This document shows, in pieces, positions 1 through 7,742 of a stretch of 15,608 nucleotides of DNA. Source of the DNA: an uncultured Clostridia bacterium (GTDB lineage: Bacteria > Bacillota > Clostridia > Christensenellales > CAG-917); assembly GCA_947589635.1 (NCBI GenBank), contig CANQCC010000019.1:1-15608 (forward strand), in the 5' to 3' direction. Position numbers and translations under genes: made by a program. Below the pieces are notes generated by a model. That model was not told the DNA's origin. It searched no databases and was given only the letters and a program-made list of their open reading frames with translations. The first letter of the stretch is position 1. The number at the start of each line of letters is the position of its first letter.

Positions 1-1
1 G

Positions 2-130
2 TACGAGAAAATATATCTTATCACGGCATATACTAAGAGTGAAAAGGATAATCTGAGCGACAGCGAGCGCAATGAGATACACAGATTGATAGATATACTC
101 AAAGCGCAATTGGACGACAATAATAAATAA
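2..130 (+). CDS. RelE/HigB-type toxin, C-terminal fragment (5' end outside window)
   Basis: The open frame runs in from the left edge and gives 42 residues before a TAA at 128-130. It begins YEKIYLITAYTKSEKDNL and continues with SDSERNEIHRLIDIL. This is the usual C-terminus of RelE/HigB-like mRNA interferase toxins (the type paired with YiaG-like HTH antitoxins), where a beta strand ending in LLTAYTKSE is followed by a charged helix. Most of the gene, including its start and any promoter, is outside the window, so catalytic residues cannot be checked. It sits 12 bases upstream of the HTH gene on the same strand, the toxin-first order typical of higBA modules. Family call is good; activity is unknown. 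Confidence 0.75.
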   Translation, partial: YEKIYLITAYTKSEKDNLSDSERNEIHRLIDILKAQLDDNNK

Positions 131-142
131 GGAGGCAGGCAT

Positions 143-454
143 ATGGGCGTTTATGATGACATAAAGCTGGGGCTTGAGCAAGCCATAGAATATGAGAAGG
201 GCACTTTGAAAGCGAGAAAAACAAAGTTGTCTATTACTCCTGTTGCCAAATTTTCCGCTCAAGAGATAAAGGATATACGCCACAAAACAGGTCTGTCACA
301 GGCAATGTTTGCAAAATATATGGGCGTATCTGTCAAGACAGTCGAGGCGTGGGAAGCAGGGCGCAACCATCCTGATGGCGCGGCATCAAGATTGCTGTCG
401 CTTACAAAAGCAAATTCATCCTTTCCAATATCATCTGGAATAATCACAGTATAA
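143..454 (+). CDS. HTH (XRE-family) antitoxin / autorepressor of a HigBA-like module
   Basis: A complete 103-residue protein. The N-terminus (MGVYDDIKLGLEQAIEYEKG) matches the short helix of YiaG/HigA-type antitoxins. A helix-turn-helix lies at about residues 38-80: it opens with FSAQEIKDIRHKTGLSQ, then AMFAKYMGVSVKTVEAWE, with the classic GLSQ turn and the TVEAWEAG recognition helix. The start is well supported: GGAGG at 131-135 lies 7 bases before the ATG. In the family such proteins bind and neutralise the upstream toxin and repress their own promoter; that role here is inferred from family and order. The last 20 residues (NSSFPISSGIITV end) look less typical than the usual antitoxin tail. 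A strong terminator follows directly. Confidence 0.85.
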   Translation: MGVYDDIKLGLEQAIEYEKGTLKARKTKLSITPVAKFSAQEIKDIRHKTGLSQAMFAKYMGVSVKTVEAWEAGRNHPDGAASRLLSLTKANSSFPISSGIITV

Positions 455-459
455 AAAAC

Positions 460-486
460 ATCCCTCGGATGAATTGTCCGAGGGAT
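460..486. terminator. Strong, apparently bidirectional rho-independent terminator
   Basis: A perfect 10-bp stem, ATCCCTCGGA at 460-469 pairing with TCCGAGGGAT at 477-486, with a 7-base loop. On the + strand it begins 5 bases after the antitoxin stop codon and is followed by a T-rich stretch (TGTTTTAT). On the - strand the same hairpin is followed by GTTTTTTATA, an even better U-tract. It can therefore end the toxin-antitoxin transcript, and it is also the first clear terminator met by leftward transcription out of the mutS-mutL operon, about 500 bases past ynbB. Confidence 0.85.
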
Positions 487-529
487 TGTTTTATGTTATC
501 AGTTTAGAGATCAATAAGTTATGTGATAT

Positions 530-572
530 TTGACAATTCTTCCGCCTGTGACATCATAGGTTACATTGTCAA
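530..572. repeat. Nested inverted repeat
   Basis: The outer arms TTGACAAT (530-537) and ATTGTCAA (565-572) are perfect complements. Inside them CCTGTGA (545-551) faces TCATAGG (554-560) with one mismatch, which becomes a G-U pair if the + strand is transcribed. Both outer arms contain a TTGACA hexamer, one per strand, but no convincing -10 follows either one at a normal distance. It could be a binding site or a structured RNA element; function unknown. Confidence 0.4.
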
Positions 573-646
573 TACAAATACTTCAAGGAAAATTTGAAAA
601 ATTTGGCGGGGAAAGGTAAAATTTTGAGATTTAAGTCTGTTTCTAA

Positions 647-676
647 CTATGCGCAAAACACGAGTTTTGCGCATAG
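647..676. repeat. Perfect 13-bp hairpin, ACGA loop
   Basis: CTATGCGCAAAAC at 647-659 pairs with GTTTTGCGCATAG at 664-676 around a 4-base ACGA loop, without a mismatch. Neither flank has a T-run, so it does not look like an intrinsic terminator. In leftward transcripts it would lie in the 3' tail of the miaB-ynbB mRNA, where such a stem could block exonucleases. It could also be a protein-binding palindrome. Confidence 0.6.
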
Positions 677-786
677 AAAGTGGCAAAAATGTCAATAAAC
701 AGTAGGGGTTTATCAAATCTTACAAGTGTTCATTTTTTTATTTTATAATTTTGACGCGATTGATATGACCACAATCAATTTTTCAA

Positions 787-877
787 ACTTGCGTTTGAAG
801 TCTTAATTGATATTAGCTGACTTGCATTTGAGGTCTTAGTCTTAATTTGTTTTATTAGATTTACATTTGACGTCTTA
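787..877. repeat. Three imperfect 19-base direct repeats
   Basis: ACTTGCGTTTGAAGTCTTA (787-805), ACTTGCATTTGAGGTCTTA (820-838) and ATTTACATTTGACGTCTTA (859-877) share the core TTTGANGTCTTA. Copies start 33 and 39 bases apart. The first copy also forms a small hairpin with its upstream flank (TTCAAAC at 782-788 with GTTTGAA at 793-799), which the others do not. The origin is unknown; they could be iterated binding sites or a decayed tandem duplication. Confidence 0.5.
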
Positions 878-983
878 ATAGTTTCGGTATATTGATTTAC
901 ATATTTTTATACATATATATTTCTACATGATATTTATACAGATTTAGGTATATTTTACAGATTCAAGACAAATTTGCTTGATT

Positions 984-2228
984 TCAGTCGAAATTGAGCG
1001 TTGTGAGCGTGTGCTCAAGCGCAATTTGCGCGTGCTCAAAGGTCAAGCCGCCTTGCAGATACGCGATATACGGCGGTTTGAGCGGTCCGTCGGCGCTGAG
1101 TTCTATGGATGAGCCTTGCACAAATGCGCCCGCAGCCATGATGACTTGGTCCTGATAGCCCGGCATATCCCACGGCATAGGTTTGACATTGCTGTCGATG
1201 GGCGAAGTTTCCTGAATGGCGCCGCAAAAGTCGATGAGTCGTTCTGCTGAATCGAGCTTTATGCTTGTGACGATGTCGTATGGCGGCAGATCCTTGTCCG
1301 GGAGCGTCTCAAACCCGAGCGTCGAATAGGCTTTTGCAAATAGAAGGCTACTTTTCAGTGCGTTTTTTGTGACGGATGGCGCCAGGAAAAGGCCTTGATA
1401 AAACGGCAGATATCCATATGCGTAGGAGCCTTCTTCCATGCCGAGTGACGGCGCGGTCAGTCTGTACGATACAAGTTTTACAAGTTCGGCTCTTCCCGCG
1501 ACGTAGCCGCCGGTGGGCGTTATTCCGCCTCCGATATTTTTGATAAGAGATCCGGCGATCAGGTCGGCGCCGACGTCCGTAGGCTCGATTTTTTGCACAA
1601 ATTCGCCATAGCAATTGTCTATAAGCACAAGCGTTTCGGGGCTTATACGCTTGACAAATTTGACAAGCTCCTCGATTTGCTCGACGCTTATGGCAGATCT
1701 AAGGCTGTAGCCTCTGCTGCGCGCCGCAAACACCGCCTTGACCTTGCCGCCTGCGAGGATCTTTCCTATAGAATCGAAGTCAAATGCGGGCGTTTTGTCG
1801 CCGCTGAGAAGCTCTATGATCTTAAAATCCACGCCGAAATCCTTCAAAGACCCTTTTCCTTCTGCGGAAATGACGTCGGTAAGCGTGTCGTACGGCTTGC
1901 CGGAGACGCTCAACAGCAAGTCGCCCGGCCTCAGTACGCCGAAAAGCATAAGCGTCAGCGCATGCGTGCCTGAGACTATATTTGGAGACACTATCGCCGC
2001 CTCCGCGCCGAAAACGCGCGCGTAAAGCTCGCAGAGCGCGTCCCTGCCTATGTCGTCGTAGCCGTAGCCCGACGTGCCCGCCATGTGCCTCGCCTGAATG
2101 GCGCAGTCTCTGAACGCGTCTAGGACCTTGCGTTGATTGCTGAGCGCGATCTCGTCAAGTCGCTTGAATTGCTTGTCGAGCTTTGAAATTGAGTCGTCTA
2201 TAAGTTGTCTTGCTGCAATTTTGTCCAT
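984..2228 (-). CDS. ynbB: Methionine gamma-lyase family PLP enzyme (YnbB / 'aluminum resistance protein')
   Basis: A 414-residue PLP-dependent fold type I protein of the Met_gamma_lyase family, of normal length. The N-terminal part has GYGYDDIGRDALCELYARVF (residues 54-73), then SGTHAL, the phosphate-binding side of the cofactor pocket. LIDNCYGEF (202-210) holds the Asp expected to pair with the pyridine nitrogen. SLIKNIGGG (227-235) has the presumed Schiff-base Lys230. The 'aluminum resistance' name is historical; the true substrate of YnbB proteins is not settled, and carbon-sulfur lyase activity is inferred from the fold. It is the last gene of the leftward operon, starting 2 bases after the miaA stop, with AAGG at 2236-2239 inside the end of miaA as ribosome site. 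In many relatives hfq lies between miaA and this gene; here there is no room for it. Confidence 0.9.
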   Translation of the reverse strand: MDKIAARQLIDDSISKLDKQFKRLDEIALSNQRKVLDAFRDCAIQARHMAGTSGYGYDDIGRDALCELYARVFGAEAAIVSPNIVSGTHALTLMLFGVLRPGDLLLSVSGKPYDTLTDVISAEGKGSLKDFGVDFKIIELLSGDKTPAFDFDSIGKILAGGKVKAVFAARSRGYSLRSAISVEQIEELVKFVKRISPETLVLIDNCYGEFVQKIEPTDVGADLIAGSLIKNIGGGITPTGGYVAGRAELVKLVSYRLTAPSLGMEEGSYAYGYLPFYQGLFLAPSVTKNALKSSLLFAKAYSTLGFETLPDKDLPPYDIVTSIKLDSAERLIDFCGAIQETSPIDSNVKPMPWDMPGYQDQVIMAAGAFVQGSSIELSADGPLKPPYIAYLQGGLTFEHAQIALEHTLTTLNFD

Positions 2229-2230
2229 AT

Positions 2231-3235
2231 TTATACCTTTTTGTCCCCGTTCGGCGTATATGTATCGTCAAGTCGGCTCAGGATATATTCGATCGCGCCG
2301 TTGCGGTCGTCAATGTCGAACCACTTTGCAAACGAATATCGCTTGAACCAAGTTATTTGCCGCTTGGCGTAGTTGCGCGTATGCTGTTTTATCTTGTCTT
2401 TGACCTCCGCAAGAGAGCTTTCGTCCGGGACGAGCTTACCGTTAACGCACGAAAATTTCAAATCTCTGAACTCTTTATATCCGATCGCCTGCATGCTTTG
2501 GCAGTCGAATTTGCCAATTGACAGCGCCTCATTTACAAGTCCTTTTTCAAACATGTCGTCCACGCGTGCGTTGATCCTGTTATACAGGCGCCCTCTGTCT
2601 GCGTTGAGCACCACAAGGATAGCGTCGTTAAACTCATTGCTTGATTTGTCCGCGCTTTGAGTCATGTTCTTGTCGGAGTCGAGCGCTATTTCAAGCGCGC
2701 GTATCGTCCTTTTGACGTCGTTGACGTTTATTCTGTTCGCGCTGTCCGAGTCGAAAAATTCGAGCATATCGTGCAGCGCTTCCGCTCCGTTTTGGTTCAA
2801 AAACGCCTCTAAATAGTCTCTTATCGCGGTGTTTTTGGAAGTATGCGCAAAACTCAACGGATTAAACAGCGCTTCAAAGTACAGCCCCGTTCCGCCCACA
2901 ACTATCGGCAGTTTTCCCTCGCTCTGAGCCTTAATTATCTCGTCTGTCGCAAGCCTCTTGAACATCGCGACGGAAAACTCCCCGTCCGCTTCCACGATGT
3001 CTATCAGTTTGTGCGGAAACTCCTCTCTGACGTCTGCGGACACCTTTGCCGTGCCGATATCAAGCCCCTTATATATTTGCATGCTGTCGGCGGATATTAT
3101 AACTCCGTCGCGCAATTTTGCAAGTTTCAACGCAAGCTCCGACTTGCCTGTGGCGGTCGGGCCTGCAATAAATACGGGCGGATATTTGATTTTTGATGCG
3201 TTTTCGGCCATATTTTTATCTGTTATCATCTTCAA
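2231..3235 (-). CDS. miaA: tRNA dimethylallyltransferase MiaA
   Basis: Transfers the dimethylallyl group to N6 of A37 in tRNAs that read U-starting codons, making i6A, the substrate of MiaB. A P-loop GPTATGKS is at residues 25-32; ISADSMQIYKGLDIGTAK (47-64) holds the conserved Asp50. GGTGLYFEALF (114-124), DVKRTIRALE (173-182) and QHTRNYAKRQITWFKR (284-299) are all family signatures. Length (about 330) is normal. The start is uncertain: the longest frame opens at a TTG (3233-3235), with an ATG two codons on (3227-3229) and another at 3209-3211; none has a convincing Shine-Dalgarno, and the ATG at 3229 is about as likely. Residues are counted from the TTG. It lies 32 bases after mutL and is probably cotranscribed with it. 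Confidence 0.95.
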   Translation of the reverse strand: MKMITDKNMAENASKIKYPPVFIAGPTATGKSELALKLAKLRDGVIISADSMQIYKGLDIGTAKVSADVREEFPHKLIDIVEADGEFSVAMFKRLATDEIIKAQSEGKLPIVVGGTGLYFEALFNPLSFAHTSKNTAIRDYLEAFLNQNGAEALHDMLEFFDSDSANRINVNDVKRTIRALEIALDSDKNMTQSADKSSNEFNDAILVVLNADRGRLYNRINARVDDMFEKGLVNEALSIGKFDCQSMQAIGYKEFRDLKFSCVNGKLVPDESSLAEVKDKIKQHTRNYAKRQITWFKRYSFAKWFDIDDRNGAIEYILSRLDDTYTPNGDKKV

Positions 3236-3267
3236 AGTATTCTGATTTAGGCAGATTTTAAGAATAC

Positions 3268-5109
3268 TTATACTATTCTTTTGAACATCTTTTCAAGCTC
3301 CGACTTACCTATCGCTATGACTGCGGGACGTCCGTGCGGACACTTGTCGGGCAAGTTTCCGTCCTTGTCGAGATAGTTTCTTATCACTCGCTCGATTTGC
3401 TCGTTTGTAAGCGCTTCCCCGCCCTTTATCGCGGCTTTGCAGGCCTGTTGACAGAGGCTTTCTCTCATCACGTCCGCAAGAGTAAGTTTTTCCCCGCCGA
3501 GATTAATCGCAAACAGATCCCGGAAAAATTTGGAGAAGTTTATTCGCGCGACCGGCTCCGGAACGGCGTTGATGACTACGCTTCCCGTTCTGCGTTCTAT
3601 CTCGAATCCCATCTCGGCAAGAGATGGCGTCAGGTCGTCAAAAATTTCCTCTTCCTCTACGGAAAGCGTAAGTTTGTACGGAATTAGCAGCGATTGCGCG
3701 TATTCCGGCGTCATTTTTGCGGATATTTTGTCGTAGAGCACGCGCTCGTGCGCGGCGTGCTGGTCGATGACGTACATGACCTCGTCGCGCTCGACGATGA
3801 GATATGTGTCAAAGACCTGCCCCACGATCTTGCCGTCGAATATCCGTACGGGTTCATCCTCTTTTTCGTCTCGCCTGTCCTGAACGTTATCGTCCATAAA
3901 GGCGCCTATGGCAGTGTCGCGAAGTATCGCCGCATTCTTTGGCGGAGTCGCCGTAAAATATCGGGATGAGTCTATGCGAGGCTGCGTATACGTCGGGCGC
4001 GAGGCGTTTTGAGGGGTTGCGCTTAAACTTGAAAATTCGCCTCTTGAAGAATTTGTTGCGATATTTGTGCCCGCAGGGTCATACTTATCCTCCGCTTTTC
4101 CAGCGCCGATATCAAACCCAAGGCGCTCGCTTCCCTCGTGCACGGCGTCGTAGACCGCGTGATATATCGCTCCAAAGACAGCTTGTTTGTCCGCAAATCG
4201 CACTTCCGTTTTTGAGGGATGCACATTGACGTCCACTTGATCAAAAGGCATTATGACGTCTATGGTAAGCACGGGGTAGCTTCTTTTCATCAGCAAGTCT
4301 CCGTACGCCTTTTCCGCCGCGGTCTGCATAGTCTGATCGCTGACGGCGCGCCCGTTGATGATAAAGGTCTGCATGCGCGTCGCGCGGGACTTTTCGGGAG
4401 ATGAAACATATCCGCGCACGGTGATCCCGCCCCTTGAAAAGTCGTCTATTTTTATCATTTCGCTTGCAAATCGGGCGCCGTAGACGGAGCACACGGCGTC
4501 AAAAAGCGTGCCTGCGCTGTGCGAAAGCACTTCCTGCCCGTCCGCCGTCAGCGAAAAGGATATGTTTGGATTTGCAAGTATAAGTTTTTTTAAGATCTCC
4601 TCGATATATCTTTGTTCTACGGCGGGTTTTTTGAGGAATTTAAGCCTTGCGGGCGTATTGAAAAACAAGTTTTCGACCGCTATGACAGTGCCCTCGTTGC
4701 GGCTTGCGAGGCCTTCGAAGGTGACTTTCCCCGCGCTGAGGGCAATTTTTGAAGCGCTGCCCTTTCTTGAAGAGGTCAAAGTGACCTCGCTTACGGAGGC
4801 AATCGAGGCAAGCGCCTCTCCTCTGAACCCGAGCGTGGATATGCTGTCGAGGTCGGTCACAGCGGACAATTTGCTTGTCGCGTGCGGCAAAAACGCGGCG
4901 CGCATATCCTCGGGATCTATGCCTATGCCGTTGTCGCTGACCTCGATCAGCGCTTCGCCGCCGCGGCTTATGTTGACGTCGACGACGGTAGCGCCCGCGT
5001 CTATGGAGTTTTCGACAAGCTCCTTGACGACGGACGAAGGCCTTTCTACGACTTCGCCTGCCGCGAGCATGTTGAATACGGATGGTTCGAGAATGTTTAT
5101 CCTGCCCAT
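3268..5109 (-). CDS. mutL: DNA mismatch repair protein MutL (endonuclease-type)
   Basis: Couples mismatch recognition by MutS to strand incision. The N-terminal GHKL ATPase (about 1-330) shows KELVENSIDAGA with Glu30 and Asn34, SDNGIGI (58-64) and GFRGEAL (94-100). A low-complexity linker covers about 335-420. The C-terminal dimerisation and endonuclease domain carries DQHAAHERVLYD (449-460), QQACKAAIKGG (554-564) and CPHGRP (590-595), the metal-binding set of nicking MutL proteins. This fits a host without MutH-directed repair. One oddity: the endonuclease motif DQHA-x2-E-x4-E ends in Asp460 instead of the usual Glu. At 613 residues the length is normal. The ATG follows the mutS stop by 11 bases with a modest AGG five bases upstream, so translation is probably coupled. 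Confidence 0.97.
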   Translation of the reverse strand: MGRINILEPSVFNMLAAGEVVERPSSVVKELVENSIDAGATVVDVNISRGGEALIEVSDNGIGIDPEDMRAAFLPHATSKLSAVTDLDSISTLGFRGEALASIASVSEVTLTSSRKGSASKIALSAGKVTFEGLASRNEGTVIAVENLFFNTPARLKFLKKPAVEQRYIEEILKKLILANPNISFSLTADGQEVLSHSAGTLFDAVCSVYGARFASEMIKIDDFSRGGITVRGYVSSPEKSRATRMQTFIINGRAVSDQTMQTAAEKAYGDLLMKRSYPVLTIDVIMPFDQVDVNVHPSKTEVRFADKQAVFGAIYHAVYDAVHEGSERLGFDIGAGKAEDKYDPAGTNIATNSSRGEFSSLSATPQNASRPTYTQPRIDSSRYFTATPPKNAAILRDTAIGAFMDDNVQDRRDEKEDEPVRIFDGKIVGQVFDTYLIVERDEVMYVIDQHAAHERVLYDKISAKMTPEYAQSLLIPYKLTLSVEEEEIFDDLTPSLAEMGFEIERRTGSVVINAVPEPVARINFSKFFRDLFAINLGGEKLTLADVMRESLCQQACKAAIKGGEALTNEQIERVIRNYLDKDGNLPDKCPHGRPAVIAIGKSELEKMFKRIV

Positions 5110-5120
5110 AATTACCTGTA

Positions 5121-7742
5121 TCAGCCGTTTTCAAGCTGTTTTTTAAGATCCGACAACACCGTAAGCGCCTGAATGGGCGTGATATTGTCAAGATTGATGT
5201 CTTTTATCTGCGCTTCGATCTTGCTTTCGGAGCCGAACATACTCACCTGTTTTGTGACGTTGCCTCTGCCCGCTTCAAGCAGCATTTCGTTTGTATCGTG
5301 GCGCTTGCTTTCCTCCTCGAGTCCCGCCATGATGCGCCCGGCGTGTTCGATGACGGGCTTAAGCACTCCGGCGAGAGACGCGACCTCTATGCCGAAACTT
5401 TGCGAGGCGCCGCCGCGCGCGATCTTATGCAAAAACACAATATTTCCGTTTTGCTCGGACACAAGCACGCGGTAGTTTTTTACGCCTTCTAGGTCCTCAA
5501 GCTGTGTGAGTTCGTGAAAGTGCGTGGCAAAAAGCGTCTTGGCGCGTATGGTTTTTGTGATATACTCAAGCACCGCCCACGCTATGGACAGTCCGTCGAA
5601 AGTGGACGTGCCTCTGCCTATCTCGTCAAGGATGAGCAGGCTGTCGGAAGTCGCGTAGTTGAGGATTGTCGCGACCTCGATCATCTCGACCATAAACGTA
5701 CTTTGCCCGCCACTCAAGTCGTCGCTGGCGCCTATCCTTGTGAAAATGCGGTCGGTGAGGGCTATGTCGGCGCTGCTCGCGGGCACAAAGCAGCCTATGT
5801 GCGCCATAAGCACGATAAGCGCGACCTGCCTCATATAAGTGCTCTTGCCCGCCATGTTGGGCCCGGTTATTATCATAGTGCGATTTTCGGCGCCGTCAAG
5901 CAGCGTGTCGTTTGAGACGTAGTCGCCTTTTGCAAGCAACGTTTCCACGACGGGATGCCTTCCGTCCCTGATATCCGTAGCTTTAATTTTGGCGCCTATG
6001 CGGGGCTTTACGTAGCGCTGAGATACGGAAACGCTTGCAAAGGACAGCAGGACGTCAAGCGCGGCAAGCGCTTGCGCTGTGCTTCTCAAAGCGGGAAGAT
6101 TTTCGCACGCGCGCAACTTGAGCTCCGTAAATATCTTCTCTTCAAGGGCGAGCGAGTCGGACTGCGCGCTCAATATTTTTTCCTCTATCGCCTTAAGCTC
6201 CTCGGTTATGTAGCGTTCGCCGCCCACAAGCGTCTGCTTGCGTTGATAGCGATACGGCACCTTGTCGATAAAGCTTTTGGAGACTTCGATATAGTATCCG
6301 AAAACCTTGTTATAGCCGATTTTAAGCGTGCGGATACCCGTCTCTTCCCTCTCCTTTTCTTCGAGAGAATCCAACCAATTCTGCGCATGATCGCGAATTC
6401 CGCGAAGTTCGTCAAGTTGTGGATTATAGCCGTCTGCGATGTAATTGCCGCCTCTGAAATTGGATATTTTATCACGATCGAAGGCGCCGTCAAGCAGTTT
6501 TTTCAGCCCATCAAGCGGCTGTATGGAGCGGTTTAATTCCTTAAGCAAGGCGCACTTCGCCCCTTTAAGCGCTTCCTTTATGGAAGGCAAGATCGTAAGC
6601 GTGTCGAAAATCGAGAGCAGATCGCGCGGAGAGGCGGAGCCGAACGCAAGCCTCGCGCTGAGTCTCTCGATGTCGCGCGCGCCTTTCAAGTCGTCGACAA
6701 GTCTTTCTCTGACCACTCTGTCGCCGACAAGTTCTTCCACCGCGTCAAGGCGTTTGTTTATCTTCGCGGGATCCTGAAGAGGCTGTTCTATATATCTCTT
6801 GATGAGGCGCGCTCCCATAGCCGTGCAAGTGCGGTCTAGCACGCTCAAGAGGGAGCCCTGCCTCTTTCCGTCGCGAGCGCGCGCGGTCAGCTCCAGATTG
6901 CGGCGGGTTGCGCCGTCGAGAGTCATAAACGATTTATCCCTAAGATACGTTATCTTTGTCAGCTGCGCGAGGGTGCGCTTCTGAGTCTGATTGAGATATT
7001 CAAGAAGGCCGCCCGCCGCGCTCACCGCGTAGGGCTTGTCCGCGCACTCGAACGCTTCGATAGAGGCGATTGAAAACGCCGCGAGGATCTTTTTTTCCGC
7101 CGTAGCGCGCGCATATGCGAAGTCCTGATAGCAATGAGGACGAAGTTCCGTCGCCTTGAAATAGCCCATCCCGCCGTACTTCCCCGTGAAGTCCGCATTG
7201 CAGATGACCTCGCTTGGAGAAATGGCGCCGAGGATGTCGGACAGCCTGTCGAGATAGTTGTCGCCCTCGAACTCGTACACGTTGAATTCGCCCGTCGAGA
7301 TATCCGCCCAGGCTATGCCGAAAGCGCCGTCTTTTGTAAAAATCGACGCAAGATAGTTGGACGCGCGCTCGTCGAGAATATCCTCCTCCATAACGGTGCC
7401 GCTTGAGATCACCCTTACGACGTCCCTGTCAACAAGGCCTTTGGAAAGCGCGGGATCGCTTAACTGCTCGCATATCGCGACGCGGTATCCGGCCTCTATA
7501 AGCCGCCTTATGTAGTTGTCTACGGCATGATAAGGCACGCCGCACATGGGCGCGCGCTCCTCAAGTCCGCAGTCCCTGCCCGTAAGGGTCAGATCGAGCA
7601 CGCGGGAGGCGGTCACGGCGTCGTCAAAAAACATCTCGTAAAAATCGCCGAGCCTGAACAGCATTATACAATCGGGATATTGGTCCTTCATCGCAAAATA
7701 GTGCTTCATCATCGGTGAAAGTTTTGTTCTGTCAACTATCAT
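5121..7742 (-). CDS. mutS: DNA mismatch repair protein MutS
   Basis: Recognises mismatches and small loops as an asymmetric dimer. The mismatch-binding domain carries the F-x-E motif as FYE at residues 34-36, within LGDFYEMFF. The ATPase has a Walker A GPNMAGKS (627-634), SGGQSTFMVEM (678-688) and a Walker B LLILDE (702-707) followed by GRGTSTFDG. ARGGASQSFGIEVASLAG (775-792) is the conserved dimer-interface helix-turn-helix. QVSMF (832-836) matches the QxxLF-type sliding-clamp motif found at the same place in B. subtilis MutS. At 873 residues it is full length. The ATG overlaps the miaB stop (ATGA, 7739-7742), and GGGAGG at 7747-7752 is a strong, closely spaced ribosome site. The pair mutS-mutL in one operon is the usual Bacillota order. 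Confidence 0.98.
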   Translation of the reverse strand: MIVDRTKLSPMMKHYFAMKDQYPDCIMLFRLGDFYEMFFDDAVTASRVLDLTLTGRDCGLEERAPMCGVPYHAVDNYIRRLIEAGYRVAICEQLSDPALSKGLVDRDVVRVISSGTVMEEDILDERASNYLASIFTKDGAFGIAWADISTGEFNVYEFEGDNYLDRLSDILGAISPSEVICNADFTGKYGGMGYFKATELRPHCYQDFAYARATAEKKILAAFSIASIEAFECADKPYAVSAAGGLLEYLNQTQKRTLAQLTKITYLRDKSFMTLDGATRRNLELTARARDGKRQGSLLSVLDRTCTAMGARLIKRYIEQPLQDPAKINKRLDAVEELVGDRVVRERLVDDLKGARDIERLSARLAFGSASPRDLLSIFDTLTILPSIKEALKGAKCALLKELNRSIQPLDGLKKLLDGAFDRDKISNFRGGNYIADGYNPQLDELRGIRDHAQNWLDSLEEKEREETGIRTLKIGYNKVFGYYIEVSKSFIDKVPYRYQRKQTLVGGERYITEELKAIEEKILSAQSDSLALEEKIFTELKLRACENLPALRSTAQALAALDVLLSFASVSVSQRYVKPRIGAKIKATDIRDGRHPVVETLLAKGDYVSNDTLLDGAENRTMIITGPNMAGKSTYMRQVALIVLMAHIGCFVPASSADIALTDRIFTRIGASDDLSGGQSTFMVEMIEVATILNYATSDSLLILDEIGRGTSTFDGLSIAWAVLEYITKTIRAKTLFATHFHELTQLEDLEGVKNYRVLVSEQNGNIVFLHKIARGGASQSFGIEVASLAGVLKPVIEHAGRIMAGLEEESKRHDTNEMLLEAGRGNVTKQVSMFGSESKIEAQIKDINLDNITPIQALTVLSDLKKQLENG

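Larger units (their letters stand above)
455..983. other. AT-rich intergenic region with repeats, no credible gene
   Basis: This stretch of 529 bases separates the antitoxin gene from the 3' end of ynbB on the other strand. I see no open frame with a start, ribosome site and family resemblance, and no tRNA-like fold. It is clearly richer in A+T than the flanking operon, most of all at 840-960. It holds the terminator at 460-486, a nested inverted repeat at 530-572, a 13-bp perfect hairpin at 647-676 and three imperfect direct repeats at 787-877, each listed separately. Part of it is probably the 3' untranslated tail of the leftward operon. Confidence 0.6.

Noticed and set aside
647..676. Rho-independent terminator
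   Set aside because: The stem is strong but the following bases are AAAGTGGC on one strand and TTAGAAAC on the other, with no T-run.
751..776. Promoter starting at TTGACG (751-756) in the intergenic region
   Set aside because: No acceptable -10 at 16-18 bases and no gene downstream on the + strand.
2229..2230. Hidden short hfq gene between miaA and ynbB
   Set aside because: Only two bases separate the genes, and both flanking proteins are full length.
4508..5146. A 212-codon + strand open frame opposite mutL
   Set aside because: It lies wholly over the conserved MutL ATPase domain on the other strand, has no family resemblance and no ribosome site; an antisense shadow of a GC-rich gene.
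5955..6536. A 193-codon + strand open frame opposite mutS
   Set aside because: Shadow of the MutS core domain; Arg- and Ala-rich composition with no recognisable motif.
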